DNA from: Aquaticitalea lipolytica
Lineage (GTDB): Bacteria; Bacteroidota; Bacteroidia; Flavobacteriales; Flavobacteriaceae
Length of the DNA: 64,000 bases
NCBI RefSeq assembly: GCF_014641635.1
Contig: NZ_BMIC01000002.1
Coordinates: 248,001 to 312,000 of the forward strand
Reading direction: 5' to 3'
The notes under the pieces are model-generated. The model saw only the letters and a list, made by a program, of their open reading frames with translations, did no database searches and was not told the origin of the DNA. Within the stretch, counting starts at the first letter, position 1; every line of letters starts with the position of its first letter. A program made the position numbers and the translations under genes. Shown in pieces: positions 9,746 to 20,550 of this stretch.

Positions 9746-12427
9746 ATGAAACACTTTCTACTCTTGATGTTTACAGTATTTAGCATCAATTTTTCTTTTG
9801 CGCAAAACGTTACTGGCTTAGTAACAGATGCATCTGGAACTCCAATAGCTGGAGTTAATGTCGTTGAAAAAGGAACTACCAATGGTGTAGTTACAGATTT
9901 TGACGGAAAATATAGTATTGCTGTTGATGGTAATGCAACTTTAGTATTCAGCTATGTTGGTTCAAATACACAAGAAATTGCCGTTAACAACCGAACTACT
10001 ATTAATGTTACACTTGAAGATGGTGTTAGTCTTGATGAAGTCGTTTTGGTTGGTTCACGTAGTCCTAAAAGAACATCTGTAGATACAGCTGTAGCAATAG
10101 ATGTTATAGATGTATCAGAAGTTACCACTCAAGTTGGTAAAGTTGAAATAAATGAATTATTACAATATGCTGCACCTTCTTTTAATGCTAATAAGCAATC
10201 AGGATCAGATGGTGCTGACCATATCGATCCAGCATCGTTAAGAGGATTGGGACCAGATCAAACATTAGTATTGATTAACGGAAAAAGAAGACACCAATCT
10301 TCATTAATAAATATTTTTGGTACTAGAGGTCGTGGTAATACAGGAACTGACTTAAATGCTATTCCTGCATCTGCAATTAAAAGAATTGAGATTTTACGTG
10401 ATGGTGCATCAGCGCAATATGGATCAGATGCTATTGCTGGTGTTATAAACATTGTACTAAAAGATAATGTTGATGAATTTTCAGGAAGTGTAAACTATGG
10501 ATTTTATAGCACTAATGCAGATGTAGACACAAGTGCATTTGGTGAATATGGCGCATGGAATACTGATGGATACAGATTAGATACAGAACGTGATGGAAAT
10601 GCTATTGGAAAAGACAAAAATTTTGATGGTGGTTCTGTAAAAGTAACTGCTAACTATGGTTTTAAAATAGGCGAAAAAGGTGGTTATGCTAATTTTACTA
10701 CTGAATATTTAAGCAAAAACAAAACATTACGTCCTGCTTTCGACTTTAGAAAAGGATTTGGTGAAGCAGCTATTGATGGATTCAATTTCTTTGGAAATAT
10801 GGCAATTCCTGTTTCAGATAAAACTGAAGTATATGCTTTTGGTGGTCGTAACTATAGAGATACTGATGCTTATGCATTTACCAGAAATGGTGGTGAGCGC
10901 GTTGTAGAATCTATTTATCCTGACGGATTTACACCTCGTATTACATCAAATATCATCGATAATTCTATATCAGCTGGTGTTAGAACAGAAACTGGAAGCG
11001 GCTGGAAAGTAGATATTAGCAATACTTGGGGAAAGAATTTTTTCCATTACTATATTAAAGGAACACTTAATGCCTCTTTAGAAGATGTGTCACCAACTGA
11101 TTTTGATGCTGGTGGACATAGTTTAAGTCAAAATACTGTTAATTTAGATTTTTCTAAATATTATGACAATGTTTTAAGCGGAATGAATTTAGCTTTTGGT
11201 GCTGAGTACAGAACTGAAAACTTTATCATTTTTGCTGGTGAAGAAGGTTCATACGGAACTTATACTGAAGACGGATTACTAATTACAGATCCATCAACTC
11301 AAACACAAGCAGAAGACGATTTTGGTAATCCACGTCCAGGCGGCTCACAAGGTTTTCCTGGCTATAGTCCAGCTAACGAAGTTGATAGAAGTAGAAGCAA
11401 TTTATCATTGTATGCAGATGCAGAATTTGATTTATCAGAAAAGTTCTTACTGAGTGCTGCTGCACGTTTTGAAAACTTTAGTGACTTCGGAAGTACATTA
11501 AATGGGAAGTTAGCTGCACGTTTAAAAGCATCTGACAATGTTAATATTAGAGGTTCGCTAAGTACTGGCTTTAGAGCACCTTCTTTAGCTCAGATTTATT
11601 ACAATTTAAAGTTTACAAACTTTGTTGGAGGACAGGCTTTAGAGTCGTTATTATCTCCAAACAACAGTCCTGTGACTGCTTCATTTGGAATTGGTCCACT
11701 AAAAGAAGAAAAAGCATTTAACGCTGCACTTGGGTTTACTGCTAAATTTGGTCAGTTTACTGCTACTATTGATGGTTACTATATTGCTGTTAAAGACAGA
11801 ATTGTATTAACAGGTAATTTTGATGCGCCTCAAATTCCTAATGTTGAAGCTGCGCAGTTCTTTGCTAATGGTGCTGACACAAAAACCACTGGTTTAGATG
11901 TTATTTTATCTTGGAAAACAAACATAGGCGAAGACAGTTCGTTTGGAGCAACTTTTTTAGGAAACTTTAATGATATGAAAATCGACAAAGTTCTTAATGG
12001 TTCTCTAGATGAACAAACTTTCTTTGGAGAACGAGACAAAGCATTCTTATTAGCTTCTGCTCCTGATAGTAAATTGAGTTTAAACCTTAATTATAATAAA
12101 AACTGGTTTGATGCTGGATTAACATTTACTCGCTTTAGTGAAGTACAATTATTAGATTTCCAAATGTTTGAAGACCCAGCTGATTATGGTGGATTTAACC
12201 AACAAATTATCGCTGCAACAGATACTTATGAAGCGAAAATGGTTACTGACCTAAATTTAGGATTTAGACTTTCTGAAAATTTAAAACTAAATGCTGGTAG
12301 TAATAATCTATTTAATGTATATCCAGATCAACAAGACGATTGGACTGAAGGTGGTGGTTACTGGGATTCTGTACAAATGGGATTTGGTGGTGCTTACTAC
12401 TACTTAAAAATGAATTATAAATTTTAA
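9746..12427 (+). CDS. TonB-dependent outer-membrane receptor
   Basis: This 893-residue protein has a signal peptide (cleavage after SFSFAQ) and a carboxypeptidase-D-like domain at about residues 21-100 (VTGLVTDASGTPIAGVNVVEKGTTNG). A plug domain follows with LRGLGPDQTLVLINGKRRHQ and EILRDGASAQYGSDAIAGVINI, then a 22-strand barrel ending in an aromatic residue (LKMNYKF). The barrel includes the GFRAPSLAQIYYN signature seen in siderophore- and metal-type receptors. No SusD partner is adjacent, so it is not a standard glycan-uptake pair; the substrate is unknown. It stands alone and is followed by a perfect hairpin terminator. Confidence 0.93.
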   Translation: MKHFLLLMFTVFSINFSFAQNVTGLVTDASGTPIAGVNVVEKGTTNGVVTDFDGKYSIAVDGNATLVFSYVGSNTQEIAVNNRTTINVTLEDGVSLDEVVLVGSRSPKRTSVDTAVAIDVIDVSEVTTQVGKVEINELLQYAAPSFNANKQSGSDGADHIDPASLRGLGPDQTLVLINGKRRHQSSLINIFGTRGRGNTGTDLNAIPASAIKRIEILRDGASAQYGSDAIAGVINIVLKDNVDEFSGSVNYGFYSTNADVDTSAFGEYGAWNTDGYRLDTERDGNAIGKDKNFDGGSVKVTANYGFKIGEKGGYANFTTEYLSKNKTLRPAFDFRKGFGEAAIDGFNFFGNMAIPVSDKTEVYAFGGRNYRDTDAYAFTRNGGERVVESIYPDGFTPRITSNIIDNSISAGVRTETGSGWKVDISNTWGKNFFHYYIKGTLNASLEDVSPTDFDAGGHSLSQNTVNLDFSKYYDNVLSGMNLAFGAEYRTENFIIFAGEEGSYGTYTEDGLLITDPSTQTQAEDDFGNPRPGGSQGFPGYSPANEVDRSRSNLSLYADAEFDLSEKFLLSAAARFENFSDFGSTLNGKLAARLKASDNVNIRGSLSTGFRAPSLAQIYYNLKFTNFVGGQALESLLSPNNSPVTASFGIGPLKEEKAFNAALGFTAKFGQFTATIDGYYIAVKDRIVLTGNFDAPQIPNVEAAQFFANGADTKTTGLDVILSWKTNIGEDSSFGATFLGNFNDMKIDKVLNGSLDEQTFFGERDKAFLLASAPDSKLSLNLNYNKNWFDAGLTFTRFSEVQLLDFQMFEDPADYGGFNQQIIAATDTYEAKMVTDLNLGFRLSENLKLNAGSNNLFNVYPDQQDDWTEGGGYWDSVQMGFGGAYYYLKMNYKF

Positions 12428-12444
12428 TACTTAATAATAAGCAT

Positions 12445-12477
12445 AAAAAAACCGAGCGATATCGCTCGGTTTTTTTT
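12445..12477. terminator. Perfect bidirectional hairpin terminator
   Basis: An uninterrupted palindrome A7-CCGAGCGAT/ATCGCTCGG-T7 between the convergent TonB receptor and ferredoxin genes. Confidence 0.93.
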
Positions 12478-12496
12478 ATATAAACTATTTAAATCC

Positions 12497-13975
<1,479 letters not shown>

Positions 13976-14049
13976 TTGATAAATTATCATATTTATAACA
14001 TCTATTTTATTAGAAATTAGCACCTTTGCAAGTGTTAAAAAACTACATC

Positions 14050-15114
14050 ATGAAAATACATAATTTTAGTGCTGGTCCATGCATTTTACCTCAAGAAGTG
14101 CTTTTAAAATCTTCAGAAGCAGTAATGGATTTCAATAATTCAGGCTTATCTTTATTAGAAATATCTCACAGAAGCAAGCCTTTTGTAGATGTAATGGAAA
14201 ATGCTCGTTCTCTAGCTTTAGAACTTTTAGGATTAGAAGGAAAAGGATATAAAGCACTTTTTTTACAAGGTGGAGCTAGCACACAGTTTTTAATGGTTGC
14301 ATTAAACTTATTAGAAAAAAGAGCTGGCTACTTAAATACTGGTACTTGGTCTAATAATGCAATTAAAGAAGCGCGTATTTATGATGATGTTTATGAAGTA
14401 GCATCTTCAAAAGAAGCTGGTTACAACTATATTCCTAAAGGGTATAGTATTCCTGAAGATTACGATTATTTTCACTGTACATCAAACAACACCATATTTG
14501 GAACACAAATGAAATCGTTTCCAGACTCTCCTATTCCTATGGTTTGTGATATGAGTAGTGATATTTTTTCACGTCAGTTAGATTTTACAAAATTTGATTT
14601 AATATACGCTGGAGCTCAAAAAAATATGGGTCCTGCAGGTACAACCCTTGTAGTTATTAAAGAAGATATTTTAGGAAAAGTATCTCGTAAAATCCCTTCT
14701 GTTATGGATTACAAAGTACATATCGATAAGAGTAGTATGTTCAATACTCCTCCTGTATTTGCGGTTTATGTTTCAATGTTAACTTTAGAGTGGTTAAAAA
14801 ATTTAGGTGGAATTCCTGCAATAGAAAAGGTTAATGAAATGAAAGCTAGAGTTATCTATTCAGAAATTGATTTAAATCCATTATTTAAAGGATATTCTGT
14901 AAAAGAAGACCGTTCTAATATGAATGCTACTTTTAACCTTGTAAATGATGATTTAAAAGAAACTTTTGACACGATGTTAAAAGAAGCAGGAATAAGCGGC
15001 TTAAATGGCCATAGAAGTGTTGGTGGCTATAGAGCATCAATGTATAATGCATTACCATTAGATAGTGTGAAAGCGCTTGTAGAAGTAATGAGCGAATTAG
15101 AAACAAAAGCATAA
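14050..15114 (+). CDS. serC: Phosphoserine aminotransferase
   Basis: This 354-residue class V aminotransferase converts 3-phosphohydroxypyruvate and glutamate to phosphoserine, the second step of serine synthesis. It starts MKIHNFSAGPCILP, with ISHRSKPF, LFLQGGASTQF, and the PLP-binding Lys in YAGAQKNMGPAGTT (about residue 190). The C-terminal NGHRSVGGYRASMYNA phosphate-binding segment is intact. I chose the ATG at 14050 over an in-frame TTG at 14026, since the protein family begins at the later site. The serA-like gene follows after nine bases. Confidence 0.96.
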   Translation: MKIHNFSAGPCILPQEVLLKSSEAVMDFNNSGLSLLEISHRSKPFVDVMENARSLALELLGLEGKGYKALFLQGGASTQFLMVALNLLEKRAGYLNTGTWSNNAIKEARIYDDVYEVASSKEAGYNYIPKGYSIPEDYDYFHCTSNNTIFGTQMKSFPDSPIPMVCDMSSDIFSRQLDFTKFDLIYAGAQKNMGPAGTTLVVIKEDILGKVSRKIPSVMDYKVHIDKSSMFNTPPVFAVYVSMLTLEWLKNLGGIPAIEKVNEMKARVIYSEIDLNPLFKGYSVKEDRSNMNATFNLVNDDLKETFDTMLKEAGISGLNGHRSVGGYRASMYNALPLDSVKALVEVMSELETKA

Positions 15115-15123
15115 AAATTTATA

Positions 15124-16086
15124 ATGAAAGTATTAGCAAACGACGGAATTTCAAAAAGCGGAATTGAAGCATTAGAAAAGGCAGGTTTTCAAGTCATTAC
15201 GACTACAGTTGCGCAAGAGCAATTAGAAAATTACATAAACCAAAATCATATTGATGTACTTTTAGTTAGAAGCGCTACAACTGTTAGACAAAATTTAATA
15301 GATGCTTGTCCAAGTATAAAAATTATTGGTCGTGGTGGTGTTGGTATGGATAATATAGATGTTGAATATGCTCGCAGTAAAGGTATTCATGTTATTAACA
15401 CTCCAGCAGCATCTTCACAATCTGTTGCTGAGCTAGTATTTGCTCATTTATTTGGTGGTGTTAGATTTTTACACGATTCAAATAGAAATATGCCTCTAGA
15501 TGGCGACACTCAATTTAATGCTCTGAAAAAAAATTATGCTAAAGGAATGGAATTGAGAGGTAAAACTCTTGGTATCATTGGTTTTGGCAAAATTGGACGT
15601 GAAGTCGCAAAAATTGCTTTAGGTGTAGGCATGAAAGTAATTGCTAGCGATAAATTTGTTGGTAAGGCAGATATTAAAGTTGAGTTTTATAATGGTCAGT
15701 TTATAAATGTAGAAATTGAAACTCAGCCTATGAAAGAGATTTTACAACATGCTGATTTTATCACATTACATGTTCCTGCACAAAAAGAATATGTAATTTC
15801 AGAAAAGCATTTTGACCTTATGAAAAATGGTGTTGGTATTGTTAATGCTGCACGTGGTGGAGTAATTGATGAAGTCGCACTTATTAAAGCAATTGAGAGT
15901 GGGAAAGTAGCCTTTGCTGGTCTTGATACATTTGAAGAAGAGCCAACTCCAGCAATACCAGTTTTAATGAATGGTAAAATATCATTAACACCACATATTG
16001 GTGCTGCAACAAATGAAGCACAAGACAGAATTGGAACTGAATTAGCGTCACAAATTATCAGTCTTTTAAAAACTGAAGAAACATAA
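15124..16086 (+). CDS. serA: D-2-hydroxyacid dehydrogenase, probable phosphoglycerate dehydrogenase
   Basis: This 320-residue NAD-dependent dehydrogenase has a catalytic domain with RSATTVRQ and a Rossmann domain with GIIGFGKIGREVAKIALG (about residues 150-167). The catalytic trio is Arg in NAARGGVID, Glu in GLDTFEEEP, and His in LTPHIGAAT. It is the short type without an ACT or ASB regulatory domain, so serine feedback by the classic ACT route is not expected. The adjacent serC makes the 3-phosphoglycerate reaction the most likely role; another 2-hydroxyacid substrate cannot be excluded. Confidence 0.88.
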   Translation: MKVLANDGISKSGIEALEKAGFQVITTTVAQEQLENYINQNHIDVLLVRSATTVRQNLIDACPSIKIIGRGGVGMDNIDVEYARSKGIHVINTPAASSQSVAELVFAHLFGGVRFLHDSNRNMPLDGDTQFNALKKNYAKGMELRGKTLGIIGFGKIGREVAKIALGVGMKVIASDKFVGKADIKVEFYNGQFINVEIETQPMKEILQHADFITLHVPAQKEYVISEKHFDLMKNGVGIVNAARGGVIDEVALIKAIESGKVAFAGLDTFEEEPTPAIPVLMNGKISLTPHIGAATNEAQDRIGTELASQIISLLKTEET

Positions 16087-16107
16087 AAGTTATTAACATT
16101 AAAGGAC

Positions 16108-16146
16108 AAAAAGGCTAACTACTTAATAAGTTGTAAGCTTTTTTTG
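16108..16146 (+). terminator. Imperfect hairpin after the serC-serA operon
   Basis: AAAAAGGCT and AGCTTTTTTT flank an imperfect stem around CTTAATAAG, followed by T-rich DNA. The inner stem has mismatches, so this is a weak or partial terminator. Confidence 0.45.
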
Positions 16147-16178
16147 TATTTTGAAAATCTAACTTTAAATAATAAAAA

Positions 16179-16820
16179 ATGTCTGGAATTTTAGACCTAT
16201 TAAACAGTGATTTAGGAAAAACAATTGTAAGTGGTGTAGCTGGCCAAACTAAACAACCTGAAAACAAAACGCAAGATGTGCTAACTATGGCATTGCCTGT
16301 ATTAATGCAAGCAATGAAAAGAAATGCATCTACACCTCAAGGCGCTGAAGGGTTGCTTGGCGCTTTAAATAGCAAGCATGATGGAAGCATTTTAGAAAAC
16401 CTAGGCGGATTATTTTCTGGAGGTGTAGACTCAAATGTACTTGATGATGGTGGTAAAATACTTGGTCACGTTTTAGGTGGTAAGCAAAAAAATGTTGAAA
16501 ATGCTTTAAGTCAGAAATCTGGAATTGATGCAGGCTCTGTAGCACAAATACTTAAAGTAGCTGCTCCAATTTTAATGGGTGTTCTTGGTAATCAAGCTAA
16601 ACAACAAAATGTAAATAGTCAAGGTGGTCTAGAAGGTTTATTAGGTGGTTTGCTTAAAGGCAATTCTCCTCAGAATGAGCAAAGCTTTTTAGAATCTATA
16701 CTTGATGCTGATGGAGACGGAAGCATAATTGATGATGTTGCTGGTATGGTGCTTGGTGGAAGCAATAAAAAGAAAGGTGGACTTGCAGGTCTTTTAGGAG
16801 GTCTTTTTGGAAAAAAATAA
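16179..16820 (+). CDS. DUF937 domain protein
   Basis: This 213-residue protein is rich in Gly, Leu and Asn. It has paired helical repeats, VLTMALPVLMQAMKRNASTPQGAEGLLGALN and VAQILKVAAPILMGVLGNQAKQQN, typical of DUF937. A C-terminal DADGDGSIIDDVAG segment resembles an EF-hand-like calcium loop, and a GLAGLLGGLFGKK tail closes the chain. There is no signal peptide or clear transmembrane helix. DUF937 members have no established general function. It forms a single-gene unit ending in a good hairpin. Confidence 0.85.
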   Translation: MSGILDLLNSDLGKTIVSGVAGQTKQPENKTQDVLTMALPVLMQAMKRNASTPQGAEGLLGALNSKHDGSILENLGGLFSGGVDSNVLDDGGKILGHVLGGKQKNVENALSQKSGIDAGSVAQILKVAAPILMGVLGNQAKQQNVNSQGGLEGLLGGLLKGNSPQNEQSFLESILDADGDGSIIDDVAGMVLGGSNKKKGGLAGLLGGLFGKK

Positions 16821-16844
16821 TATTTACCAAAATATATTTATTAT

Positions 16845-16872
16845 AGCCGAGCATTATTGCTTGGCTTTTTTG
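16845..16872 (+). terminator. Hairpin terminator after the DUF937 gene
   Basis: Stem AGCCGAGCA/TGCTTGGCT with one G-T pair and a TTAT loop, followed by TTTTT. Confidence 0.85.
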
Positions 16873-16905
16873 TTAAAAACCCTTAAAAATAAATAGTTAA
16901 GGCAT

Positions 16906-16913
16906 TATTTTTG
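16906..16913 (+). promoter_or_regulatory. Probable -7 box for the 16.9-18.2 kb genes
   Basis: TATTTTTG fits TAnnTTTG and lies 25 bases before the ATG at 16939. A second near-match, TAACTTTA, follows at once. Confidence 0.4.
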
Positions 16914-16938
16914 TAACTTTAGTAGAAAAGAAATTCTT

Positions 16939-17373
16939 ATGAAAACATTTGTTTACATCCTTGTGGCTTGTGGTTTATTGGTAGGCTGTAACACATCAGG
17001 CACAGCAATAAAAAACACTAATGATATTACCAATTTACATGAGCAAGATACTGTTAGAATAGCTAATGATGATATTGAGTACGAAGTCATCATAATTGAA
17101 CCAGGTTTCAACTCATGGTTAGTAAGTACAGCACAGCCTAAAGGGTATTATTCACAGCAATATTTAGAAGGCAGAAACAGGCTGTATGTTACCGAGTGGA
17201 ATTCGCGTGTTTTACAACCTCATAATTTTAATCCTAATTTGTATGAAATGCGAATAGATTATGATCCTAGCATAGATTATGGATACGAGGTAAATTACAA
17301 ACTTTATAATTATTTTATCTATTTTCAACTTACATACAAACAAAAATTAACAGGTTACGTTCCTAGAATTTAA
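16939..17373 (+). CDS. DUF6146-family lipoprotein
   Basis: This 144-residue protein has a lipoprotein signal ending LLVGC, with Cys17 as the lipid site. The mature chain has INDDIEYEVIIIEPGFNSWL-like and QPKGYYSQQYLEGRNRLYVTEWN segments and a Tyr-rich C-terminus. I match this pattern from memory to DUF6146, a Bacteroidota family of unknown function. It lies 26 bases before the DUF6787 gene, which has its own promoter-like box. The role is unknown, and location at a membrane surface is inferred from the lipobox. Confidence 0.75.
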   Translation: MKTFVYILVACGLLVGCNTSGTAIKNTNDITNLHEQDTVRIANDDIEYEVIIIEPGFNSWLVSTAQPKGYYSQQYLEGRNRLYVTEWNSRVLQPHNFNPNLYEMRIDYDPSIDYGYEVNYKLYNYFIYFQLTYKQKLTGYVPRI

Positions 17374-17375
17374 AG

Positions 17376-17383
17376 TATATTTG
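17376..17383 (+). promoter_or_regulatory. Probable -7 box before the DUF6787 gene
   Basis: TATATTTG is an exact consensus match, 16 bases before the ATG at 17400. Confidence 0.45.
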
Positions 17384-17399
17384 CACTGCAAAATATGCT

Positions 17400-17894
17400 A
17401 TGAAAAAATTTAAGAAAAACTGGCAAATACAAAAAAACTGGCAGCTTATATTCCCTTTAATTGGTATAATTGGACTCTTTTATAGTGCTTATAAATTAGC
17501 TTTTTTAATCATTACAGAGTTTCACATTGTTTTCACTCCACTAATAATCTTAGTACTATTCTACTTATTATTAAAGTTCTTCCTTTTTTTATTTAAACTG
17601 TTAGAAAAAAAATGGATTGTTACTTATAGATGGGAAATTATTCGCATTTTTATTGTTTTTGCAATAACTGGCTCATCATCTGTATTAATAGGAAAACCAA
17701 TAATAACACTTTTAGGAATTACTAAAGAAAACTTAAACCCTTTTGTGTATTGGTTTTTATATATTATTATTGGGCTTATATTTTATCAAATTTTATTAGT
17801 ATTCTTTGGATGGCTTTTTGGTCAGTTTCAATTTTTTTGGGAATTTGAAAAGAAGATGCTAAGAAGATTTGGTCTAAAACGATTCATTAATTGA
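17400..17894 (+). CDS. DUF6787-family membrane protein
   Basis: This 164-residue protein has four hydrophobic helices at about residues 17-34, 42-66, 82-102 and 118-144. The Trp-rich start WQIQKNWQLIFPLIGIIGL and the end LFGQFQFFWEFEKKMLRRFG, with a charged tail, are conserved-looking. I associate this pattern with DUF6787, a Bacteroidota membrane family without assigned function. Its TGA stop shares one base with the ATG of the next gene, so the two are translationally coupled. Confidence 0.75.
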   Translation: MKKFKKNWQIQKNWQLIFPLIGIIGLFYSAYKLAFLIITEFHIVFTPLIILVLFYLLLKFFLFLFKLLEKKWIVTYRWEIIRIFIVFAITGSSSVLIGKPIITLLGITKENLNPFVYWFLYIIIGLIFYQILLVFFGWLFGQFQFFWEFEKKMLRRFGLKRFIN

Positions 17895-18226
17895 TGCACA
17901 AAATAAGGCAACATATAATTTTTAAACTAGTAACACTAATCTTAGCAATTGCTTTATTAGTTCCTTCTTTAGTGAAATTATCTCACGCATTTAATCATCA
18001 TCAACATGAAATATGTAAAGGAGAATATAAAGCACATCTTCACAAGTTAGATATAGACTGTAAGTTTTATAAATTTAAATTAAGCACTCCTTTTTCTGTT
18101 CCAAATTACACTACAACGATTGTTATTGCTGAAGATAATTATAAAATTATTGCTTCAGAATACACAATGTTGAGTGAGTATCAGCACTTACACTTTTCCC
18201 TTAGAGGTCCACCTCAATTTATTTAA
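17894..18226 (+). CDS. Small His/Cys-rich membrane-anchored or secreted protein
   Basis: This 110-residue protein has an N-terminal hydrophobic helix (residues 10-28). It is followed by FNHHQHEICKG, AHLHKLDIDCKFYKF and a C-terminal LHFSLRGPPQFI. The spaced His and Cys residues look like metal ligands. I know similar proteins, sharing the terminal LRGPP, just upstream of TonB receptors in flavobacteria. Here it precedes a receptor with a His/acid loop by 59 bases. I infer a periplasmic partner in transition-metal (perhaps zinc or copper) handling. The ATG at 17894 is preferred to a TTG three bases upstream. Confidence 0.75.
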   Translation: MHKIRQHIIFKLVTLILAIALLVPSLVKLSHAFNHHQHEICKGEYKAHLHKLDIDCKFYKFKLSTPFSVPNYTTTIVIAEDNYKIIASEYTMLSEYQHLHFSLRGPPQFI

Positions 18227-18285
18227 TACTTCATTTTAGACCGAAATCAATTCGGCAGTTTAAACTATTAAATAAATTAAATCAT

Positions 18286-20511
18286 ATGAAAATTATTTTT
18301 AGTGTATTGCTATTAATAGCAATGCCATCTTTATATTCTCAGAATAACTTAAACGGAGTTATTACTGACAAAACTACTAACGAGGCTATCATTTTTGCGA
18401 ATGTTTATTTTCCGCAATTAGAAAAAGGAACTACTACAGACGAAAACGGATCTTTTAGTCTTACAAACATTCCAACTGGAACATACAAAATTGTTGTTTC
18501 CATAATTGGTTATGAAACTTTATCTCAAAACATCACATTCCCATATACAGACATTTTAAATGTACAACTAAACCCTTCAGCAATTGAAATGGAAGAGGTT
18601 ATTGTATCAACTCCTTTTCACAAATTACAGAGTGAAAATGTAATGAAAGTTGAGCAAGAAAAAATATCCGATTTAAAATCTAAAGGTGCAGTTACACTTG
18701 CTGATGGATTATCGAATATTGCTGGTGTAGAAACTGTAACAACTGGTGTGAGTATTGGCAAGCCTGTAATTAGAGGTTTAAGTTCTAATCGAGTTTTAGT
18801 TTACACTCAAGGCGTTAGATTAGAAAATCAACAATTTGGCGATGAACATGGTCTTGGACTTAATGATGCTGGTATAGAAAGTGTTGAAGTAATTAAAGGG
18901 CCTGCTTCTCTACTCTATGGTAGTGATGCGCTTGGTGGAGTATTGTATTTTAATCCAGAACGATTTGCGCAAAACAACACATCCAGTGGTGATATTAGTG
19001 CAAATTACTATTCAAATACTCAAGGCTACAATACTAATGCAGGTTTTAAATCTTCTGGTGAAAAATTTAAATACATTTTTAGAGGAAGCTTAGCAGAACA
19101 TTCAGATTATAAAACTAACAGTTATAGAGTAACAAATACACGCTTTAGAGAGCAAGATTTTAAAGCTGCTTTAGGATACCAAGTAAACAACTTTAAAACA
19201 GAACTGCGTTATAATTTAAATAGCTCAAAACTAGGTATTCCAGAAGAAATTGGAGAACAATCTACTAACAGAGCGCCATTATTACCTTATCAGAATATTA
19301 CTAATCATATTTTAAGTTCAAAATCTACAGTGTTTTTTAATAATTCGAGTTTAGATATCAATTTAGGATTATTATATAACGACAGAAAAGAATTTGAAGA
19401 AGAACATCATCATGATGATGAAGATGAAGAAGATGAGCATGAAGAGCATGAAGAAGAAACCTTAGATGCAGCACTTCACATGAAGCTAAAAACGTTTAAC
19501 TATGATATAAAATACAATCTTCCAAAACTTGGTAAGTTTGAAACTATTGTAGGCGTTCAAGGTATGAGTCAAAATAACGCTAATTATGGTGAAGAAGAAT
19601 TAATTCCTGATGCAACTACAAATGATATTGGGATTTTAGCAACATCACATATTCATTTTGAAAAAGCAGATATACAACTAGGTGCACGCTTTGATAATAG
19701 AACCATAAGTGTCGTTGACGGGTTAAACAAAAAATTTAATAGTTTTAATGGTGCTATTGGAGTGAAAACAAATATTGCAAATCAAATCACAGCACGACTA
19801 AACTTAGCTTCAGGGTTTAGAGCTCCAAATTTAGCTGAATTAACTTCAGATGGAACTCATGAAGGTACTAATCGTTATGAAATTGGAAATCCAAACCTAA
19901 ACAATGAACAGAATTTTCAAATCGATTTAGCATTAGAATACAAAAATGAGCATTTAGAGCTTTTTGCAAATGGTTTTTATAATATTGTAAATGATTACAT
20001 TTTTCTGTCACCAAATGGCGATGTTATAGATGATACAGATGTTTATCTTTATCTTCAAGATGATGCTAAGTTATATGGTGGAGAAATCGGGTTTCATTTA
20101 CATCCTCACCCATTAGATTGGTTGCATTTTGAAAGCAGCTTTGAAACCGTTACAGGTAAACAAAATAATAATGACAGCTATTTACCTCTAATTCCTGCAA
20201 ATAGTTTGAATAACACAGTTAGAGTTGAATATAACACAAAATGGCTAGACAAAGGATATGCCTTTATAAAATTAAATTCTACTTTTAAACAAAACAATGT
20301 TAGTGGTTTTGAAACTACAACTAGTGGTTATGACTTATTAAGTGTTGGATTTGGTGGTATTGTTAAACTTTTTGATAATGAATTGAGCATAGCTATATCT
20401 GGTAGTAATTTAACTGATAAAGAATATATTAATCATTTATCTAGATTAAAACCTGAAGGCATTTACAATATGGGACGCAATTTTAATATTGGTCTTACAT
20501 ACACACTTTAA
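18286..20511 (+). CDS. TonB-dependent receptor with His/acid-rich loop, probable metal receptor
   Basis: This 741-residue protein has a signal peptide ending LYSQ and a carboxypeptidase-D-like domain (residues 22-100). The plug carries KPVIRGLSSNRVLVYTQGVR and VIKGPASLLYGSDALGGVLYF, and the barrel has LASGFRAPNLAELTSDG and a final Leu-ending strand. At about residues 370-392 one extracellular loop has five His among roughly fifteen Asp/Glu, a pattern known from zinc receptors of the ZnuD type. With the His-rich gene just upstream, uptake of a free divalent metal is the best guess; zinc or copper cannot be separated from sequence. Confidence 0.9.
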   Translation: MKIIFSVLLLIAMPSLYSQNNLNGVITDKTTNEAIIFANVYFPQLEKGTTTDENGSFSLTNIPTGTYKIVVSIIGYETLSQNITFPYTDILNVQLNPSAIEMEEVIVSTPFHKLQSENVMKVEQEKISDLKSKGAVTLADGLSNIAGVETVTTGVSIGKPVIRGLSSNRVLVYTQGVRLENQQFGDEHGLGLNDAGIESVEVIKGPASLLYGSDALGGVLYFNPERFAQNNTSSGDISANYYSNTQGYNTNAGFKSSGEKFKYIFRGSLAEHSDYKTNSYRVTNTRFREQDFKAALGYQVNNFKTELRYNLNSSKLGIPEEIGEQSTNRAPLLPYQNITNHILSSKSTVFFNNSSLDINLGLLYNDRKEFEEEHHHDDEDEEDEHEEHEEETLDAALHMKLKTFNYDIKYNLPKLGKFETIVGVQGMSQNNANYGEEELIPDATTNDIGILATSHIHFEKADIQLGARFDNRTISVVDGLNKKFNSFNGAIGVKTNIANQITARLNLASGFRAPNLAELTSDGTHEGTNRYEIGNPNLNNEQNFQIDLALEYKNEHLELFANGFYNIVNDYIFLSPNGDVIDDTDVYLYLQDDAKLYGGEIGFHLHPHPLDWLHFESSFETVTGKQNNNDSYLPLIPANSLNNTVRVEYNTKWLDKGYAFIKLNSTFKQNNVSGFETTTSGYDLLSVGFGGIVKLFDNELSIAISGSNLTDKEYINHLSRLKPEGIYNMGRNFNIGLTYTL

Positions 20512-20517
20512 AAACAA

Positions 20518-20550
20518 AATCCCTTCCAGAAAACGGAAGGGATTTTTTTA
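20518..20550. terminator. Bidirectional hairpin terminator
   Basis: Stem AATCCCTTCC/GGAAGGGATT with a seven-base loop and a T run, between two convergent genes. Confidence 0.92.

Noticed and set aside
9746-12427. TonB receptor as part of a polysaccharide utilisation locus
   Set aside because: There is no SusD-like gene or glycoside hydrolase beside it.
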